A stretch of 6,125 nucleotides of DNA from Defluviicoccus sp. (GTDB lineage Bacteria; Pseudomonadota; Alphaproteobacteria; MPNO01), in NCBI GenBank assembly GCA_028820945.1, contig JAPPHW010000259.1, positions 1-6,125 of the forward strand. The letters are read 5' to 3'. Below, piece by piece: positions 5,644 to 6,125 of this stretch (within the stretch, counting starts at the first letter, position 1; each line of letters begins with the position of its first letter). A model generated the notes under the pieces. The model was not told the DNA's origin and did no database searches. It worked only from the letters and a program-made list of their open reading frames with translations. Made by a program: the position numbers and the translations under genes.

Positions 5644-6125
5644 GCGATCGAACCTCCGAAGGAGCGGTTTGTACAGGATCGCGGCGGCATCCCGGAAGGG
5701 GGCCAGATAAACATTGCCGAGGCGGTGGCTCCCGGCGCCCGTGCCCGGCAGGCCGAAACGGAGCTCCCCGCGTTCGGCCAGGCAAAGGCTGCCGCCGAGC
5801 CAGTCCCAGACCGCCAGAACGGTGCCGAAATTGCGGCCGGCGTGCCGCGCCGCGACCGAATGGTGGATCTGGTGCTGGGCGGGCGAAATCAGCACCCGTT
5901 CGAGCACGCGCCCGTAGGAAATCGGGACATGGCTGTGGCGCAGGTTGGAGCCCGCGACGTTGAAGACGAAGATTATCGCGTTGGCGCCGAGCACGGTCAC
6001 GAGCTCCACCCGCTCGCCCAGAAAAAACACGAAGGCGGCGATCGCGACCGCCTGCACCAGCGTCGCCCGCAGCGCGAACAGGACGCCCTCGACCGGGTGG
6101 GTGCGGTAGACCGTGAACGGCGTCA
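5644..6125 (-). CDS. Fatty-acid hydroxylase / sterol desaturase family membrane protein, C-terminal part (partial; no own stop codon)
   Basis: This is the C-terminal ~160 residues of a di-iron integral-membrane oxygenase; the N-terminal half and first histidine clusters lie beyond 6125. Seen: 'TPFTVYRTHPVEGVLF' near the window edge, two hydrophobic stretches (about 6063-6031 and 6009-5953, 'LVTVLGANAIIFVFNVAG'), and the histidine boxes RHSHV (about 5940-5926) and QHQIHH (5877-5860), the latter being the classical HxxHH iron-ligand box. After it come 'NFGTVLAVWDWLGGSL' and 'GNVYLAPFRDAAAILYKPLLRR', typical of the family's cytoplasmic tail. The enzyme hydroxylates or desaturates a lipid or sterol-like substrate; which one is unknown. 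Oddly, no stop codon ends this frame: it continues into the iron-binding protein. In the +1 frame a TGA (5642-5640) overlaps the next gene's ATG, so a missing or extra base near the end could explain it. The end given here is therefore a boundary of convenience. Confidence 0.85.
5653..5657 (-). promoter_or_regulatory. Ribosome binding site for the iron-binding protein inside the upstream frame
   Basis: On the minus strand GGAGG sits 9 nt before ATG 5643-5641. It supports independent initiation of the iron-binding protein even though the preceding hydroxylase frame runs straight through it. The second ATG (5640-5638) would be at a less favourable 12 nt. Confidence 0.65.

Noticed and set aside
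1..6125. CRISPR arrays, tRNA or rRNA genes, insertion sequences or long repeats.
   Set aside because: No regularly spaced repeats, tRNA-like cloverleaf, transposase-like frame or terminal inverted repeats were seen on either strand.

Overview
This is a GC-rich window (roughly two thirds G+C, almost no long non-coding DNA). Its genes look like those of an alphaproteobacterium, as judged from the style of the proteins: a HyuA/AcxA-type hydantoinase/carboxylase, a TauABC/SsuABC-like importer with a THI5/NMT1-type binding protein, and a FutA/AfuA-type iron-binding protein. No taxonomic marker gene is present, so this is inference.

Left half, plus strand (1-4050): five genes in one direction. The window opens inside the last third of a hydantoinase A/oxoprolinase-family gene (ends 749). 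After a 123-nt gap comes a complete importer: ATPase (874-1710), a single permease (1724-2506) and a periplasmic binding protein with a signal peptide (2543-3514). A small single-domain cupin (3511-4050) overlaps the binding-protein stop by an ATGA. The importer plus cupin is clearly one transcription unit, and the HyuA-type gene may belong to it. The simplest reading is uptake of a small organic compound (perhaps an N-heterocycle, amide or ketone-like substrate) followed by ATP-dependent ring opening or carboxylation. The substrate cannot be named from sequence.

Right half, minus strand (4153-6125), convergent with the first: reading leftwards from the window edge there is the C-terminal part of a membrane fatty-acid hydroxylase/sterol-desaturase family protein (open at 6125). 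Next is a Fe(III)-type periplasmic binding protein (4594-5643) in the SAME reading frame, with no stop codon between the two. Last is a decayed RES-domain (NAD+-degrading toxin) gene (4153-4594). The RES remnant starts at the stop codon of the iron-binding gene, lacks its N-terminus, has a one-base frameshift in a T7 run, an in-frame TGA where a Trp is usual, and His in place of the catalytic Tyr. No antitoxin, iron permease or iron ATPase is visible.

The gap between the convergent units (4051-4152) holds only weak hairpins. I see no tRNA, rRNA, CRISPR, transposase or riboswitch. Most of the window is ordinary metabolism/transport. The unusual parts are the uninterrupted hydroxylase/iron-binding-protein frame and the RES pseudogene abutting it.
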